DNA of 64,000 bases from Halobacteriales archaeon QH_8_64_26 (GTDB taxonomy: Archaea > Halobacteriota > Halobacteria > Halobacteriales > Halococcaceae): assembly GCA_003021725.1 (NCBI GenBank), contig PXRA01000076.1, forward strand, positions 52,749 to 116,748. Direction: 5' to 3'. Position numbers and translations under genes: made by a program. Under the pieces are notes generated by a model. That model was not told where the DNA came from. It searched no databases and saw only the letters and a list, made by a program, of their open reading frames with translations. Below are positions 55,212-64,000 of the stretch, in pieces. How positions within the stretch are numbered: position 1 is the stretch's first letter; each line of letters begins with the position of its first letter.

Positions 55212-57020
55212 TCACTCGACCTCGTGGAGGCGCTCGCCCCGTCCAAGCCGTGTCGCGATCGAGAACGTCTGCTCGGCCTCCCGGCGCGTCGGAAAGTGCG
55301 CGGCCATGTACCTGGCCGGAGCCATCAGCGCGAGGCGCTGCTCCCAGCCGTTCTCGACCGCCTCGAAGCGCCCGAAGCCGGCTTCGAGGTCCTGGAGCGT
55401 ATGGAAATCACAGTCCTCGCGCAGGAGGGCGCGCCCGAGCGTCCGCTTCAGGCCCTTCGGATCACCCCTGCTATCGAAGTGCTCGCTTACGAGAGCCGCC
55501 GCACGGTTCACCTGCCCCTGCTCGTCGAAGCTTTCGAGCAATTCTTGACGTACGGCCGCCGGGTCACGATCGGATTCGCCGGGATCGGGCAGGGGTGCGC
55601 GCGGGGCGTTGAGGAAGCGATCGAGGTAGACCGACATCGCGCCGTCGAAACAACCCCGGTAGAGCGCGGGCGTATCGGTTCTTCCGGTAACGCGATGGAG
55701 CGCGTTCGCGTAGGTGAAGGTGTGATGAACGGTATCCCAGTCGGCGAACTCGTTGTTCGTCGAGAAATAAGCCACTCGCCGGGTCGCCGCTCGCGCGACG
55801 GCATCCGCTAGTTCAGTAGTGCTCGCACCGGCCGCGATCGCGTCGGTCAGCGCCTCGATAATCGCCTCCGGGTCGTCCCCGAGCAGCGTTTCGAGGAAAT
55901 CGGGTGGCTCCTCCCACGCTTCGCCCTCGCCCGCGGCTACGAGATCGGGCAGGCGGTCGGCGGCGTCGGAACACAGTTCGGCGATGTCGGCCGGCTGGCG
56001 CCACGACGATAACTCCTCAGAGCGGGTCGCGCCGGTCAGTTGCTGTACCGTCGAAGCGAGTACGGCGTCGGCGTGTTCCGACCAGCCAACGTGGTCGAGG
56101 GTTTCGAACGCCGTATTGATGAAATCGAGCGTATGACCGGCGTTCATGTAGCGGTGGTCGGTCGCGGCGGTAAGGAGGAGTTCCGCGACTTCGGTCGGCG
56201 GGAGCGCAGCGATCGCCGTGAGCAGAACTCGCTCGGCCCCGTCGGCGTCGCGTACCTCGCAGTTGTTCCGAAACCACTCCTCGAAACGCTCCTTCGGAAT
56301 CTCACGGTTGTCGAAGGCGTACTGCTGGAAGCGTGGCGGCTCGCCCGCACACTCGCTGGCGACCTCCCGAACCCCTCTGTAGAGCGCCCGGCGCTCGTCG
56401 CGCTTGCCGACCTCGGGGTACAGGTTCGCCATGCAGCCAAGCGTCGTGAGCCCACGGCCCCATCCCGTGTCGCGATAGCGCGTCCCGAAGTTCACCGCGG
56501 TTTCGAGGGTCGTATGAAAGGCGTCCGCGCGCTCCGCTTCGGCTCCTCGGGTCCTCCTCGCCGGTATCGGCTCGTGGCTGTGAAGGCCCAGCACGCTCTT
56601 TGCGAGCACCAGGTCGAGGTTTTCCTGCAACCCGTCGGCCAGTCGATTCCGCCAGTGGACATCGGGCGGGACGTTCGGTTCGGGATCGGGATCGATACAT
56701 ACCGTCTCCTCGCGCACCTCGACCGGGAAGGTCTGAACGTCGTCGGCCCAGATGTCGAAGGTATCGCCTTCCTCCAACTCGAAACGGGCGTGGTGCCAGT
56801 GACAGGTGAGCACGCCCTCCTCGATCGTGCCCCGAGCGAGCGGGAAGCCCATGTGCGGACAGCGGTTGTCGACGGCGTGGACCTCGCCCGCGTGATAGAA
56901 GAGGGCGATCGCCTGTCCGTTCTCGCTCACGACCTGGCTTCCATCGGCTTCGAGGTCGGGAAGCGAGGCGACCGGGACGAACGTCGACTCGGGGTCGGTA
57001 TCGGCGTTCTCCGCCGCCAT
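55212..57020 (-). CDS. Rieske [2Fe-2S] protein fused to a large helical domain
   Basis: 602 residues. The Rieske domain (1-120) has CPHMGFPLARGTIEEG and TCHWHHARFEL (C-x-H ... C-x2-H). The remaining 480 residues contain conserved blocks such as DTGWGRGLTTLGCMANL, WFRNNCEVRDADGAERVLLTAIA and TDHRYMNAGHTLDFINTAFE, with many His, resembling the questin-oxidase-like region seen in some actinobacterial and haloarchaeal proteins. It may be an oxygenase acting on an unknown substrate. ATG 57020 gives a normal start (MAAENADTDPESTF). It is complete. Confidence 0.85.
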   Translation of the reverse strand: MAAENADTDPESTFVPVASLPDLEADGSQVVSENGQAIALFYHAGEVHAVDNRCPHMGFPLARGTIEEGVLTCHWHHARFELEEGDTFDIWADDVQTFPVEVREETVCIDPDPEPNVPPDVHWRNRLADGLQENLDLVLAKSVLGLHSHEPIPARRTRGAEAERADAFHTTLETAVNFGTRYRDTGWGRGLTTLGCMANLYPEVGKRDERRALYRGVREVASECAGEPPRFQQYAFDNREIPKERFEEWFRNNCEVRDADGAERVLLTAIAALPPTEVAELLLTAATDHRYMNAGHTLDFINTAFETLDHVGWSEHADAVLASTVQQLTGATRSEELSSWRQPADIAELCSDAADRLPDLVAAGEGEAWEEPPDFLETLLGDDPEAIIEALTDAIAAGASTTELADAVARAATRRVAYFSTNNEFADWDTVHHTFTYANALHRVTGRTDTPALYRGCFDGAMSVYLDRFLNAPRAPLPDPGESDRDPAAVRQELLESFDEQGQVNRAAALVSEHFDSRGDPKGLKRTLGRALLREDCDFHTLQDLEAGFGRFEAVENGWEQRLALMAPARYMAAHFPTRREAEQTFSIATRLGRGERLHEVE

Positions 57021-57244
57021 GTGTAATCGTGGGTATCGGACACACAAAACAGCTCGCTGAACTCGGTTTCAGTACGGGAGTCGAGAAATCCTCCGGTGAT
57101 CGACGTCATCGGCCGCTACAACCGTTCCTATCGCTGCCCCTCCCTGGAGCGTGGGGAGTCGAACCGACAGCTCCCTCGCGGAGGGATCGAGAGCGTTGCC
57201 GCAACGATTATTGCCATTATTGATGGCTGTCTGTCACTAATCGC

Positions 57245-58311
57245 TATGCAGGCAGTCGTGCTAGGGGAGTTCGAGGAACCGCTGACCGTACAGGACGTCG
57301 ATCGACCCGAACCGGACCCCAACGGTGCCGTCGCCGAGGTCGTCGGCTGTGGTGTCTGCCGCTCGGACTGGCACTGCTGGCAGGGCGACTGGGATATTCA
57401 ACTTTCGGCCCGATCCCCCTCACGTCCTCGGATACGAACCGACCGGTCGGATCGTCTCCACCGGCGAGGACGTCGAGAGCGTCAGCGAGGGCGACTACGT
57501 CGCCATCCCGTTCAATTTCGCCTGTGGAACGTGTGATCGTTGTCGCAACGGCCGGGAGAACATCTGTGACAACCTAACTGGACTCGGATTCGTGAACGAG
57601 GCCCCCGGCGCGTTCGCCGAGGAGGTCCACATCCCCACCGCCGACATCAATGCCATCCCGCTACCCGACGGCATCGATGCCGAGACGGCGGCCGGCTGTG
57701 GCCGCCGGTTTATGACCTCCTTCCATGCGATGGCGCATCGCGTGCCTGTCGGTGCCGGTGACGACGTGGTCATTCACGGCTGTGGCGGCATCGGCCTCTC
57801 GGCAGTTCACATCGCGAACGCCCTCGGTGCCGACGTGATCGGCGTCGATCTGATGGACGAGAAATTGGATATGGCCGAGGAACTAGGTGCGGTCGCGACG
57901 GTCAACGCCAGCGAAGCCAACGATCCAGCTAAGGAAGTCGTCGATATCACCGACGGCGGCGCGGACGTCTCCGCGGACGCTCTTGGAATCCCTACGACCT
58001 GCCAGAACGCCGTAAACAGCCTGCGAAAGGGCGGTACGCACGTCCAGATCGGCCTGACGACCAGCGACGAAGCGGGGATGGTTCCGCTGCCGGTCGATGA
58101 TTTCGTCGCCAAGGAGGTCGACTTCAAGGGATCGCTGGGACTCCAGCCCTCCCGGTACTCCGAGATGCTCGATATGATCGAGTCGAGCAAGCTCGATCCG
58201 ACTGCGCTCGTGAGCGAGACCGTAGACATCCACGGGGTCCCGGACGAACTGGCCGCGATGACCGAGTACAACACGGTCGGTATCCCGGTCTGTAACGATT
58301 TCAGTAGCTGA
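57245..58311 (+). pseudogene. Zinc-dependent alcohol dehydrogenase, frameshifted near residue 53
   Basis: From ATG 57245 the protein reads MQAVVLGEFEEPLTVQDVDRPEP, then VVGCGVCRSDWHCWQGDW. At about 57405 the frame shifts: the continuing conserved sequence PPHVLGYEPTGRIV, the structural zinc motif CGTCDRCRNGRENIC and the NAD-binding GCGGIGLSAVHIANAL lie in another frame, to TGA 58311. The length 1067 is not a multiple of three, consistent with one base missing. It is a medium-chain Zn-ADH of AdhP type; substrate unknown. It may be a real lesion or a sequencing error. Confidence 0.8.
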
Positions 58312-58513
58312 ACCGCTCCGGTCAGCGATTCTTCCTTCTACAGTGCATCCGGAGCCGACGGCCTGCTGACTAGCGCCCTAATCCACTGTCCACAGCCGAG
58401 CGCCGGGCCACAGAACAGCACGGTCGACACCTGCCCGGAGCACGAACGGAACTCGATCGAGGAGCGTCGTTCTTTTGGGGGCGGCGATCCCAGTAAGGGT
58501 AAGTGATCACTCG

Positions 58514-59710
58514 ATGAGCGAGGACTTCTACTCCGCACTCGGCGTCTCGCAGGACGCGAGCACCGAGGAGATCAAACGAGCGTACCGCGAGCAAGCCGCG
58601 AAGTACCACCCCGACGTCTCCGACGAACCCGACGCCGAGGAGAAATTCAAGAAGGCAAAGCGCGCGAAGGAGGTCCTGACCGACGAGGAAGCCCGCCAGG
58701 CCTACGACCGGCTGGGCCACGAGAACTTCGAGGAGGCCCGGAAGCGCGGCGGCGCGGGTAGCGCCGGCGGTGGCGGTCGGGGCGGTGGCGACCCCTTCGG
58801 TGGCTTCGGCGGCGGTGGCGGCGATCCCTTCGGCGGCGGTGCCGGGGGCGGCGGTGGTCTGGGCGATATCTTCGAGCAGTTCTTCGGTGGCAATGGCGGG
58901 GGCTTTGGCTCCCGGGGCCGGGGCGGGCCCCAGCAGGGTTCTGACCTGCGCACCGAACTCCGGATCGATCTGGAGGACGCCTACGAGGGCACCGAGAGAC
59001 AGTTCACCGTCTCGCGCCCGGAACGCTGCCCGGACTGTGAGGGCGAGGGCCACCCGCCCGACGCCGACGCCCAAACCTGCCCCGAATGCAACGGCCAGGG
59101 TCAGGTCACCCAGGTCCGCCAGACCGCGATGGGTCGGGTCCAGCAGGTCCAGACCTGTCGGCACTGTGGGGGCGAGGGCACGCTTTACCAGGAGACCTGC
59201 TCGACGTGTGGCGGGGAGGGCCAGGTCCGCAACGAGGCGACGCTTACGGTCACGGTACCGGAAGGGATCCACGAGGGTCAGACCCTCCGCATGGAAGGGG
59301 AAGGCGCACCCGGCGATCGCGGAGCGCCCAACGGCGATTTGCTGATCGACATCAGAGTCGAAGACCACCCCGACTTCGAGCGCCAGGACGACGATCTGGT
59401 CTACGATCTAGCGATTTCGTTCCCGCAGGCGGTCTTCGGCGATTCGATCGAAGTGCCGACGATCGACGGCACCGTCGAGTTCGACCTCCCTGCGGGCACC
59501 CAGAGCGGCGAGACCTTCCGACTGGAGGGGAAGGGCATGCCCCGACTGCGCCGCCGCGGACGGGGCGACCTCCACGTGGTGAGCCAGGTCGTGACCCCCG
59601 AGGACCTCAACGACGACCAGCGCGAGGCCTTAGAGGCCTTCGCGGAGGCCGGCGGCGAGGAAGTAGAGGTCAGCCAAGGCTTTTTCAAGCGGCTTCGGAA
59701 CTCACTGTAG
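58514..59710 (+). CDS. dnaJ: Hsp40 co-chaperone DnaJ
   Basis: 398 residues. The J domain (MSEDFYSALGVSQDASTEEIKRAYR ... AKYHPDVSDEP) has the HPD motif; a Gly/Phe-rich stretch follows. Four zinc-finger motifs are complete (CPDCEGEG, CPECNGQG, CRHCGGEG, CSTCGGEG), then the C-terminal client-binding domains (VTVPEGIHEGQTLRMEGEG). It stimulates DnaK. It is 4.8 kb downstream of dnaK on the same strand, with four unrelated genes between. Confidence 0.96.
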   Translation: MSEDFYSALGVSQDASTEEIKRAYREQAAKYHPDVSDEPDAEEKFKKAKRAKEVLTDEEARQAYDRLGHENFEEARKRGGAGSAGGGGRGGGDPFGGFGGGGGDPFGGGAGGGGGLGDIFEQFFGGNGGGFGSRGRGGPQQGSDLRTELRIDLEDAYEGTERQFTVSRPERCPDCEGEGHPPDADAQTCPECNGQGQVTQVRQTAMGRVQQVQTCRHCGGEGTLYQETCSTCGGEGQVRNEATLTVTVPEGIHEGQTLRMEGEGAPGDRGAPNGDLLIDIRVEDHPDFERQDDDLVYDLAISFPQAVFGDSIEVPTIDGTVEFDLPAGTQSGETFRLEGKGMPRLRRRGRGDLHVVSQVVTPEDLNDDQREALEAFAEAGGEEVEVSQGFFKRLRNSL

Positions 59711-59774
59711 CGGGCGGTAGGGCGGTGGGAATCCTCTTGTTCGGTCTCGCCGGCGGATTCTTGTGATCCCGTTT

Positions 59775-61184
59775 TCAGGCCGTCGGTAGCGACGCTCGGA
59801 GATCGCTCGGCGTGATAATGTCGATGTCCGCGCGGTCGATATGGGCCATCACGCTTTCGAACTCCTGTTTGCCGATGCGGTCGTCGTCGGCACCGATCGT
59901 GTGGTACATGAGCACCGCGAGGTTGTTGTACTCGGCGGCGAGGTCGATCATCCGCTTCGAGCGTTCGATTTCGTCGCCGTGTACCCGTCCAACCGACAGC
60001 GAGCCGGTAACCTGCCGGCCGACCGGACAGCCGCCAAAGGCGAAGCCGAGGTGGTGATGCCGGCTCGCGATCTCTAAGCTCCCCGCGTCGTAGTCATTAT
60101 AAGGCCAGACGAGGTGCTGGGCACCGCGCTCGAAGCCGTTCTCGATCAGCCATCGCTTCGATTCGCGGATCGCTTCCCGCGCTCTTCGGGGGTGCATCTC
60201 GGGGATCGAGCGGTCGTATTGGGGATGGCTGACCATCTCCCAGCCGGCAGCCTGCATCTCCCGCATCGCTCCGAGGGAATTCTTCGAGGAGTTCCCGACG
60301 CTGTGGGGGATGACGCCGACGACGCCCGGAAACCCGAACGCCTCGGTGATCGGGAAGGCGGTCTCGTACTGGGTGTAGTGGTTGTCGTCGAAAGTCAACA
60401 TGACGGCCCCACGTTCGGCCCGCTCGGTCGTCCGCAGCGAGTCGACGGTCATCCGAAGCGGACCGCTCCCGGAGTACGTCCGGATCCGGAGTTCCCTGAC
60501 TTCTGAGAGGTCGGGCGAGCCCTGTACCGTACTCGCGCCGAGGTCGAGACGATACCAGCCGGCGGCCTTGAAGTCCCGCTCGCAGGTAATCGAGTTCTCG
60601 ACGTCGGGGGCGAACAGCCGCACTTCGAGCTGTTCGGCATCGGGCGTCTCCAATGCAACGGCCAGCGAGAGATCGCGATCGGACAGGTCGATCCCATCGG
60701 AAAAGCGCCGCCGAACGGAGAGATAGGGATCGCCGGTCGTCTTGAGCGCCACCGCCTGCGTGCCGGCGTAGCTCTCGGCGGTGGCCTCCATCGCACCGGA
60801 GATCGAAGCCCAAGGTGGGAGGTCCTCGAAGGAATCGAGCGGGCGGCCCGCACACTTGCGGAGTTCGCGGCTATTGCGGGCGACCAGCAGGGGACCCCGC
60901 TCGCGGATCCGCGGGTCCGCCGAACACAGGTCCGTCGATGGAGAAGGTTCCTCGTCGGTGGCTTCCTCGGTCGGCTCCGTTCCGGTCGGCTCTACAGTAC
61001 CCTCGGTTGTCGGTTCGGCGGTCGTTGCTGTCGGCGACGGTGAGCGGGTCGTCGTTCGCGTCGTTCGCGCGGTTCGGCGGTCGGCCTGCTCGTCGTCCTC
61101 ACCGGACATACAACCGGCTAATCCGACGAGACCGAGCCCGCCGACCCGAAGCAGGGCCCGCCGCGAGAGCGATTCCTTCGACAC
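59775..61184 (-). CDS. Tat lipoprotein with polysaccharide deacetylase (NodB) domain
   Basis: 469 residues from GTG 61184. The N-terminus SRRALLRVGGLGLVGLAGC combines Tat motif and lipobox. A Thr/Glu-rich linker (45-110) precedes a beta-sandwich-like region and the NodB catalytic domain (AVMLTFDDNHYTQYETAFPI with the TFDD motif; MVSHPQYDRSI; VWPYNDYDAG). It probably deacetylates an extracellular glycan. CTTATAC lies 26 bases upstream of GTG and sets the start. Confidence 0.88.
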   Translation of the reverse strand: MSKESLSRRALLRVGGLGLVGLAGCMSGEDDEQADRRTARTTRTTTRSPSPTATTAEPTTEGTVEPTGTEPTEEATDEEPSPSTDLCSADPRIRERGPLLVARNSRELRKCAGRPLDSFEDLPPWASISGAMEATAESYAGTQAVALKTTGDPYLSVRRRFSDGIDLSDRDLSLAVALETPDAEQLEVRLFAPDVENSITCERDFKAAGWYRLDLGASTVQGSPDLSEVRELRIRTYSGSGPLRMTVDSLRTTERAERGAVMLTFDDNHYTQYETAFPITEAFGFPGVVGVIPHSVGNSSKNSLGAMREMQAAGWEMVSHPQYDRSIPEMHPRRAREAIRESKRWLIENGFERGAQHLVWPYNDYDAGSLEIASRHHHLGFAFGGCPVGRQVTGSLSVGRVHGDEIERSKRMIDLAAEYNNLAVLMYHTIGADDDRIGKQEFESVMAHIDRADIDIITPSDLRASLPTA

Positions 61185-61209
61185 GTATAATGGGTGATTA
61201 ACCGCTCCG

Positions 61210-61215
61210 TATAAG
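61210..61215 (-). promoter_or_regulatory. TATA box of the deacetylase
   Basis: CTTATA on the minus strand, 26-31 bases before GTG 61184. Confidence 0.5.
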
Positions 61216-61355
61216 TCTTCATTAACACCGGCTCCAACGGCGGCCAAGGCCAACACGGCGAACGGAAGCGGTGAGCGGGCGAGAGCATCGCGGTCGGGTC
61301 GATCGTCGTAGCGAGGAGAAAGGGAAAGGAAACAGAGCGAAGCGGTCGAACGGAG

Positions 61356-61808
61356 CTATCGGTCGGCGTCGTCGCGCTCGCGGTGGACCGCCTTCAGTTC
61401 CCGATAGGACTCGTCGTTTGTGATGCGTTGCTGCCAGCGCTCGTAGACGAGCGCCGCCTCGCGTTTGTCCTCATCGGCCCAGAAGGTCGGATCACGCTCG
61501 GTGCCGTCCTGGTCGTACTTCCGGCCGCCGGGATAGCGTGCATACCGCATCGCGCGGGTATAGCCCATCTGCAGGTATTTGCGGGCCATGTCCATTCCGA
61601 CGAACTCCCCTCGATCGCGGTACTCGCAGTACTTGCGATAGATCGCCTCGCCGCCCTCGTCGGCACTCTCGCGGTCGGCGAACCCCCACAGTGGGAGGAG
61701 TTCGCCCTTGTAGGGTTGGATCTTGAAGACACCCTCCTCGCCGCGGCCGATCTCGTACTCCTCCGGGTGTTCCCGGAAGTCGATGTCGTACTCGGGATCG
61801 TCGCCCAT
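61356..61808 (-). CDS. DUF4385 family protein
   Basis: 150 residues. The pattern YDIDFREHPEEYEIGRGEEGVFKIQPYKGELLPLWGF, then MARKYLQMGYTRAMRYARYPGGRKY, is that of DUF4385, a small family of unknown role in bacteria, phages and haloarchaea. Acidic and complete, with ATG 61808. No operon partner. Confidence 0.85.
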   Translation of the reverse strand: MGDDPEYDIDFREHPEEYEIGRGEEGVFKIQPYKGELLPLWGFADRESADEGGEAIYRKYCEYRDRGEFVGMDMARKYLQMGYTRAMRYARYPGGRKYDQDGTERDPTFWADEDKREAALVYERWQQRITNDESYRELKAVHRERDDADR

Positions 61809-61941
61809 CGCTCGCCATGCGTCGTCGGGACCAATAGCGGTGACGACCGCCTCTCGGGGGCTACCGACGATCGGACACCGCGGACCGACGGTCGAAAGGA
61901 AAGGACAGACTCAACGGTTGCGGTCGTGTCGGTCGGCACGG

Positions 61942-62533
61942 ATGGACGAACAGTCCCGACCAGAGGCGCTCCGGGAGTCCCTCTGGGCGCTCGATCGACA
62001 GACGCGGCGGGCGATCGGTATGGACCCGACCGCGCTTCTCGATCGCTCGCAACTGACTCCTGAAGAGCGCGAACTCGCCGACCGGTTCGCGAGCGACGGG
62101 GGCCAGCGGCCAAGCGAGGACAGGGGGGCAACCGACGTCGAGGACACCCGGGATCCGGGCGCGAGCGAGGCGATGGACGCCGGTGCCGGCCACGACGGCG
62201 ATGGCGGCGACGGCGATGACGAGGGGAGTGCCTTCGATGTCGATGGCTACGGCCTCCGGAACAAGGTCGGCCTCGTACTCGGACCGCTGCTGTTCGCAGC
62301 GATCCTGCTGGCACCGAGCCCCAGGGGCTCTCGCCGGCCGGCCAGGCCGTCGGCGCGACGACCGCCTGGGTCGCGACCTGGTGGATCACCGAGGCGATCC
62401 CGATCCCCGCGACCTCCCTGCTACCGGTCGTCCTCTTCCCGGCGACCGGCGCTATCGACGTCGACGCGACGACCGCTCCCTATGCCAGTACCTACATCTT
62501 CCTGTTTCGCTGGGACCTGCATCGCCGCATCGC
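61942..62533 (+). pseudogene. Truncated DASS/SLC13-type Na+-coupled transporter (5' part)
   Basis: Starts MDEQSRPEAL at ATG 61942. After an acidic cytosolic region the first helix reads NKVGLVLGPLLFAAILLAPSP, where a C-run is one base short (near 62325) and the frame shifts. In the next frame it continues GLSPAGQAVGATTAWVATWWITEAIPIPATSLLPVVLFPATG, typical of DASS/SLC13 carriers. A deletion then joins YIFLF to RWDLHRRIA, and the gene stops matching near 62533, at the junction with an MFS gene. It cannot be functional. Confidence 0.75.
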
Positions 62534-63154
62534 GCCCTCGGGGCGATCGTCGCGGTGCTCACCCTCGGGTACACCCTCTTTCTGGTGCCCGTCGGCACGC
62601 TCATGGACGCGCGGGGCGAGCGATCGGTGTTGCTCGTTGGCCTCACCCTGCTCGCGGTCGGCGCGGGCGCGGTCACCGTAGCCCCCTCCTATCCCGCCGT
62701 CCTCGCGGTCGTTATCGCTCTCAGCGCGGCCTATGCGAGCGCGATGCCAGGGACGAACAAGGCGATCTTAGAAGCGTCGGGGCTCCACACCGGAACTTCG
62801 CGCTCGGGATCAAGCAGGTCGGGGTCACCGCGGGCAGTGCGATCAGCGCAGTGGTCGTCACCGGGCTCGCGGGTTCCTGGAGCGAGGGCTTCCTCGCGAT
62901 CGCGGGTTTCGCGATTACCGTGAGCACCCTCTTTTTCCCTCGCCTATCGCTCCCGGCGTCCCGGAGGCCGGGCAGCCAGTGAGAGAGCCGACGCGGGGAC
63001 CAACGGTCCAGGGACGAACGATCGAGCGAGCGAGGCCGAGCCGACGGAACGGAACCCGGCGGGAGAGACGAGCGAACCCGCTCGGAGGGTCGAACCGATC
63101 GATACCACGAACGAAAACGGAGAGCTATGGGAAGGTCGGGAGATCGAGGCGTGA
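62533..63154 (+). pseudogene. Fragment of an MFS transporter fused behind the DASS fragment
   Basis: From about 62533 the sequence is MFS-like: ALGAIVAVLTLGYTLFLVPVGTLMDARGERSVLLVGLTLL, then APSYPAVLAVVIALSAAYASAMPGTNKAIL. A shift near 62785 leads to NFALGIKQVGVTAGSAISAVVVTGLA and WSEGFLAIAGFAITVSTLFF; another near 62935 leads to an acidic tail ending TGA 63154. The 5' end is missing. Together with the DASS fragment it shows a deletion spanning two neighbouring transporter genes. Confidence 0.7.
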
Positions 63155-63461
63155 GGGGGACGACCACTACACTTAAACGCACCGGATGGCACGGAGCCAG
63201 ATTTATACCGGGCAATCATCATCCATGACATGGATTAGCCTGACAGAAAGCGTGGGATCGATGCCGGTGGTGTAGCGGATGCCGGGCGGCGGCCGTCGAT
63301 CCCCTGCGCGAAGGCGAAAGCGCACCGATGAAAACGAGCACGAACGCACCGAACGACTGGAACACACGGCACGAATGTGTTAAGTACACACAACACAATG
63401 TATACTAAGCACATGTGCGAAGCACACGAAACCGGAGACGAGTACAGCACGGAGGAACACC
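63155..63461. other. Leader region of the BCCT transporter
   Basis: Contains ATTTATACC at 63201-63209, TTAAGTA at 63380-63386 and a tiny frame at 63413-63469. No other gene is seen. Confidence 0.4.
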
Positions 63462-63469
63462 ATGTCTGA
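63413..63469 (+). other. 18-codon upstream ORF overlapping the BCCT start
   Basis: ATG 63413 opens MCEAHETGDEYSTEEHHV and stops at TGA 63467, eight bases inside the BCCT frame. TTAAGTA lies 27-33 bases before it. It may couple translation to the transporter start. Confidence 0.4.
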
Positions 63470-64000
63470 AGCCGAGGCTGATGATACGGAACAGGCGGGC
63501 GAGATGTCGGACGGGCTCCAAGTGGAACTGTTCCATCCGGAATCCGATCGATCGGTCGGCGATACCAACAAGGTCTTACTGGGCGGGCGGTTCGACATAC
63601 ACCCCGTCGTTTTCCCCGGCGCGATAGCCCTCATCGCGGTGTTCGTCGCGGTCGTCTTCCTGTTGGGCGGCCAGGCCGAAGCCGCCTTCGCGGGGACCAA
63701 GTCCTTTATCGAATCAACGTTCGGTTGGTTCTACCTCCTAGCGGTGAACGTTTTCCTGATCACGATCCTGTACTTCGCCTTCAGCAAGTACGGATCGATC
63801 AGGATCGGCGGTGTAGAAGCCGAAAAGGAATTCAACAACCTCTCGTGGATGGCGATGCTCTTTAGCGCCGGCATGGGGATCGGCCTCATGTTCTTCAGCG
63901 TCAGCGAACCGCTGTACTACTTCAGCAACCCGCCGGCCTTCTTCGGTGCCGAAGCCGGGACGGCGGCGGCAGGGACCGCGGCGCTGGCACAGACCTTCTT
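63462..64000 (+). CDS. BCCT-family transporter, 3' end beyond window
   Basis: About 179 residues are visible. After an acidic cytosolic N-terminus (MSEAEADDTEQAGEM) come membrane helices (VFPGAIALIAVFVAVVFLL; FYLLAVNVFLITILYF) and the BCCT signature GMGIGLMFFSVSEPLYYF. Such carriers import glycine betaine or related solutes with Na+. GGAGG at 63451-63455 supports ATG 63462. It is complete at the 5' end. Confidence 0.9.
   Translation, partial: MSEAEADDTEQAGEMSDGLQVELFHPESDRSVGDTNKVLLGGRFDIHPVVFPGAIALIAVFVAVVFLLGGQAEAAFAGTKSFIESTFGWFYLLAVNVFLITILYFAFSKYGSIRIGGVEAEKEFNNLSWMAMLFSAGMGIGLMFFSVSEPLYYFSNPPAFFGAEAGTAAAGTAALAQTF

Overview
The window comes from an extremely halophilic archaeon (class Halobacteria). 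The DNA is GC-rich, the proteins are very rich in Asp and Glu, many start codons lie 24-30 bases downstream of a TATA-like box (leaderless transcripts), Tat-lipoproteins are common, and there are archaeal marker genes: hef, xpb, bax1, TFB, aIF2-beta, mptD, a CTAG methylase (zim) and azf. The genus cannot be fixed from sequence alone.

Layout. 1-8.1 kb: a truncated sugar epimerase, a GT61 glycosyltransferase, an FAD oxidoreductase, the fork nuclease/helicase Hef and phytoene synthase. 8.5-11.1 kb: tRNA-Phe(GAA), peroxiredoxin, an ArsA/Get3 ATPase and MsrA. 11.1-24 kb: a defence island. It holds a decayed MjaI-like restriction enzyme, an intact AT-richer CTAG methylase, a truncated GC-rich second copy of that methylase, a vapBC remnant, and a four-gene cassette: a type IIG enzyme diverging from an SNF2 helicase, a protein with about 40 cysteines, and a small Mrr-like protein. 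24-34 kb: housekeeping and metabolic genes (DUF309, azf, aIF2-beta, mptD), a selenium-binding protein/ferredoxin/DUF4242 group, PAC2, an RNA m5C methyltransferase with its partner, and an AhpD-like protein. 34-44 kb: bax1 and xpb, in the same orientation but separated by about 6.7 kb of genes that look related to copper and sulfur handling (Tat beta-propeller, DUF2270, a winged-helix regulator, rhodanese-MBL persulfide dioxygenase, multicopper oxidase, DUF302). 44.5-59.7 kb: grpE, dnaK and dnaJ, all on the plus strand but spread out, with a carboxypeptidase, two Bat-type regulators, a TFB, two gene-poor stretches of about 1 kb, and a GNAT/crotonase/Rieske/ADH block between them. 59.8-64 kb: a Tat polysaccharide deacetylase, DUF4385, a wrecked DASS-MFS transporter fusion, and the start of a BCCT osmolyte transporter with a tiny upstream ORF.

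Two themes stand out. First, the 11-24 kb region shows layered turnover of DNA modification genes: a dead nuclease, a methylase whose resident copy seems to have been replaced, and a type IIG enzyme whose specificity domain is far more AT-rich than the rest of the gene. It also carries a helicase/zinc/Mrr-like cassette that matches no named system I can assign with confidence. Second, many conserved genes are interrupted by single-base frameshifts (helicase 3' end, selenium-binding protein, ADH, DASS, MFS). That means either active decay or sequence error, and the raw reads should be checked before any of them is called a true pseudogene.
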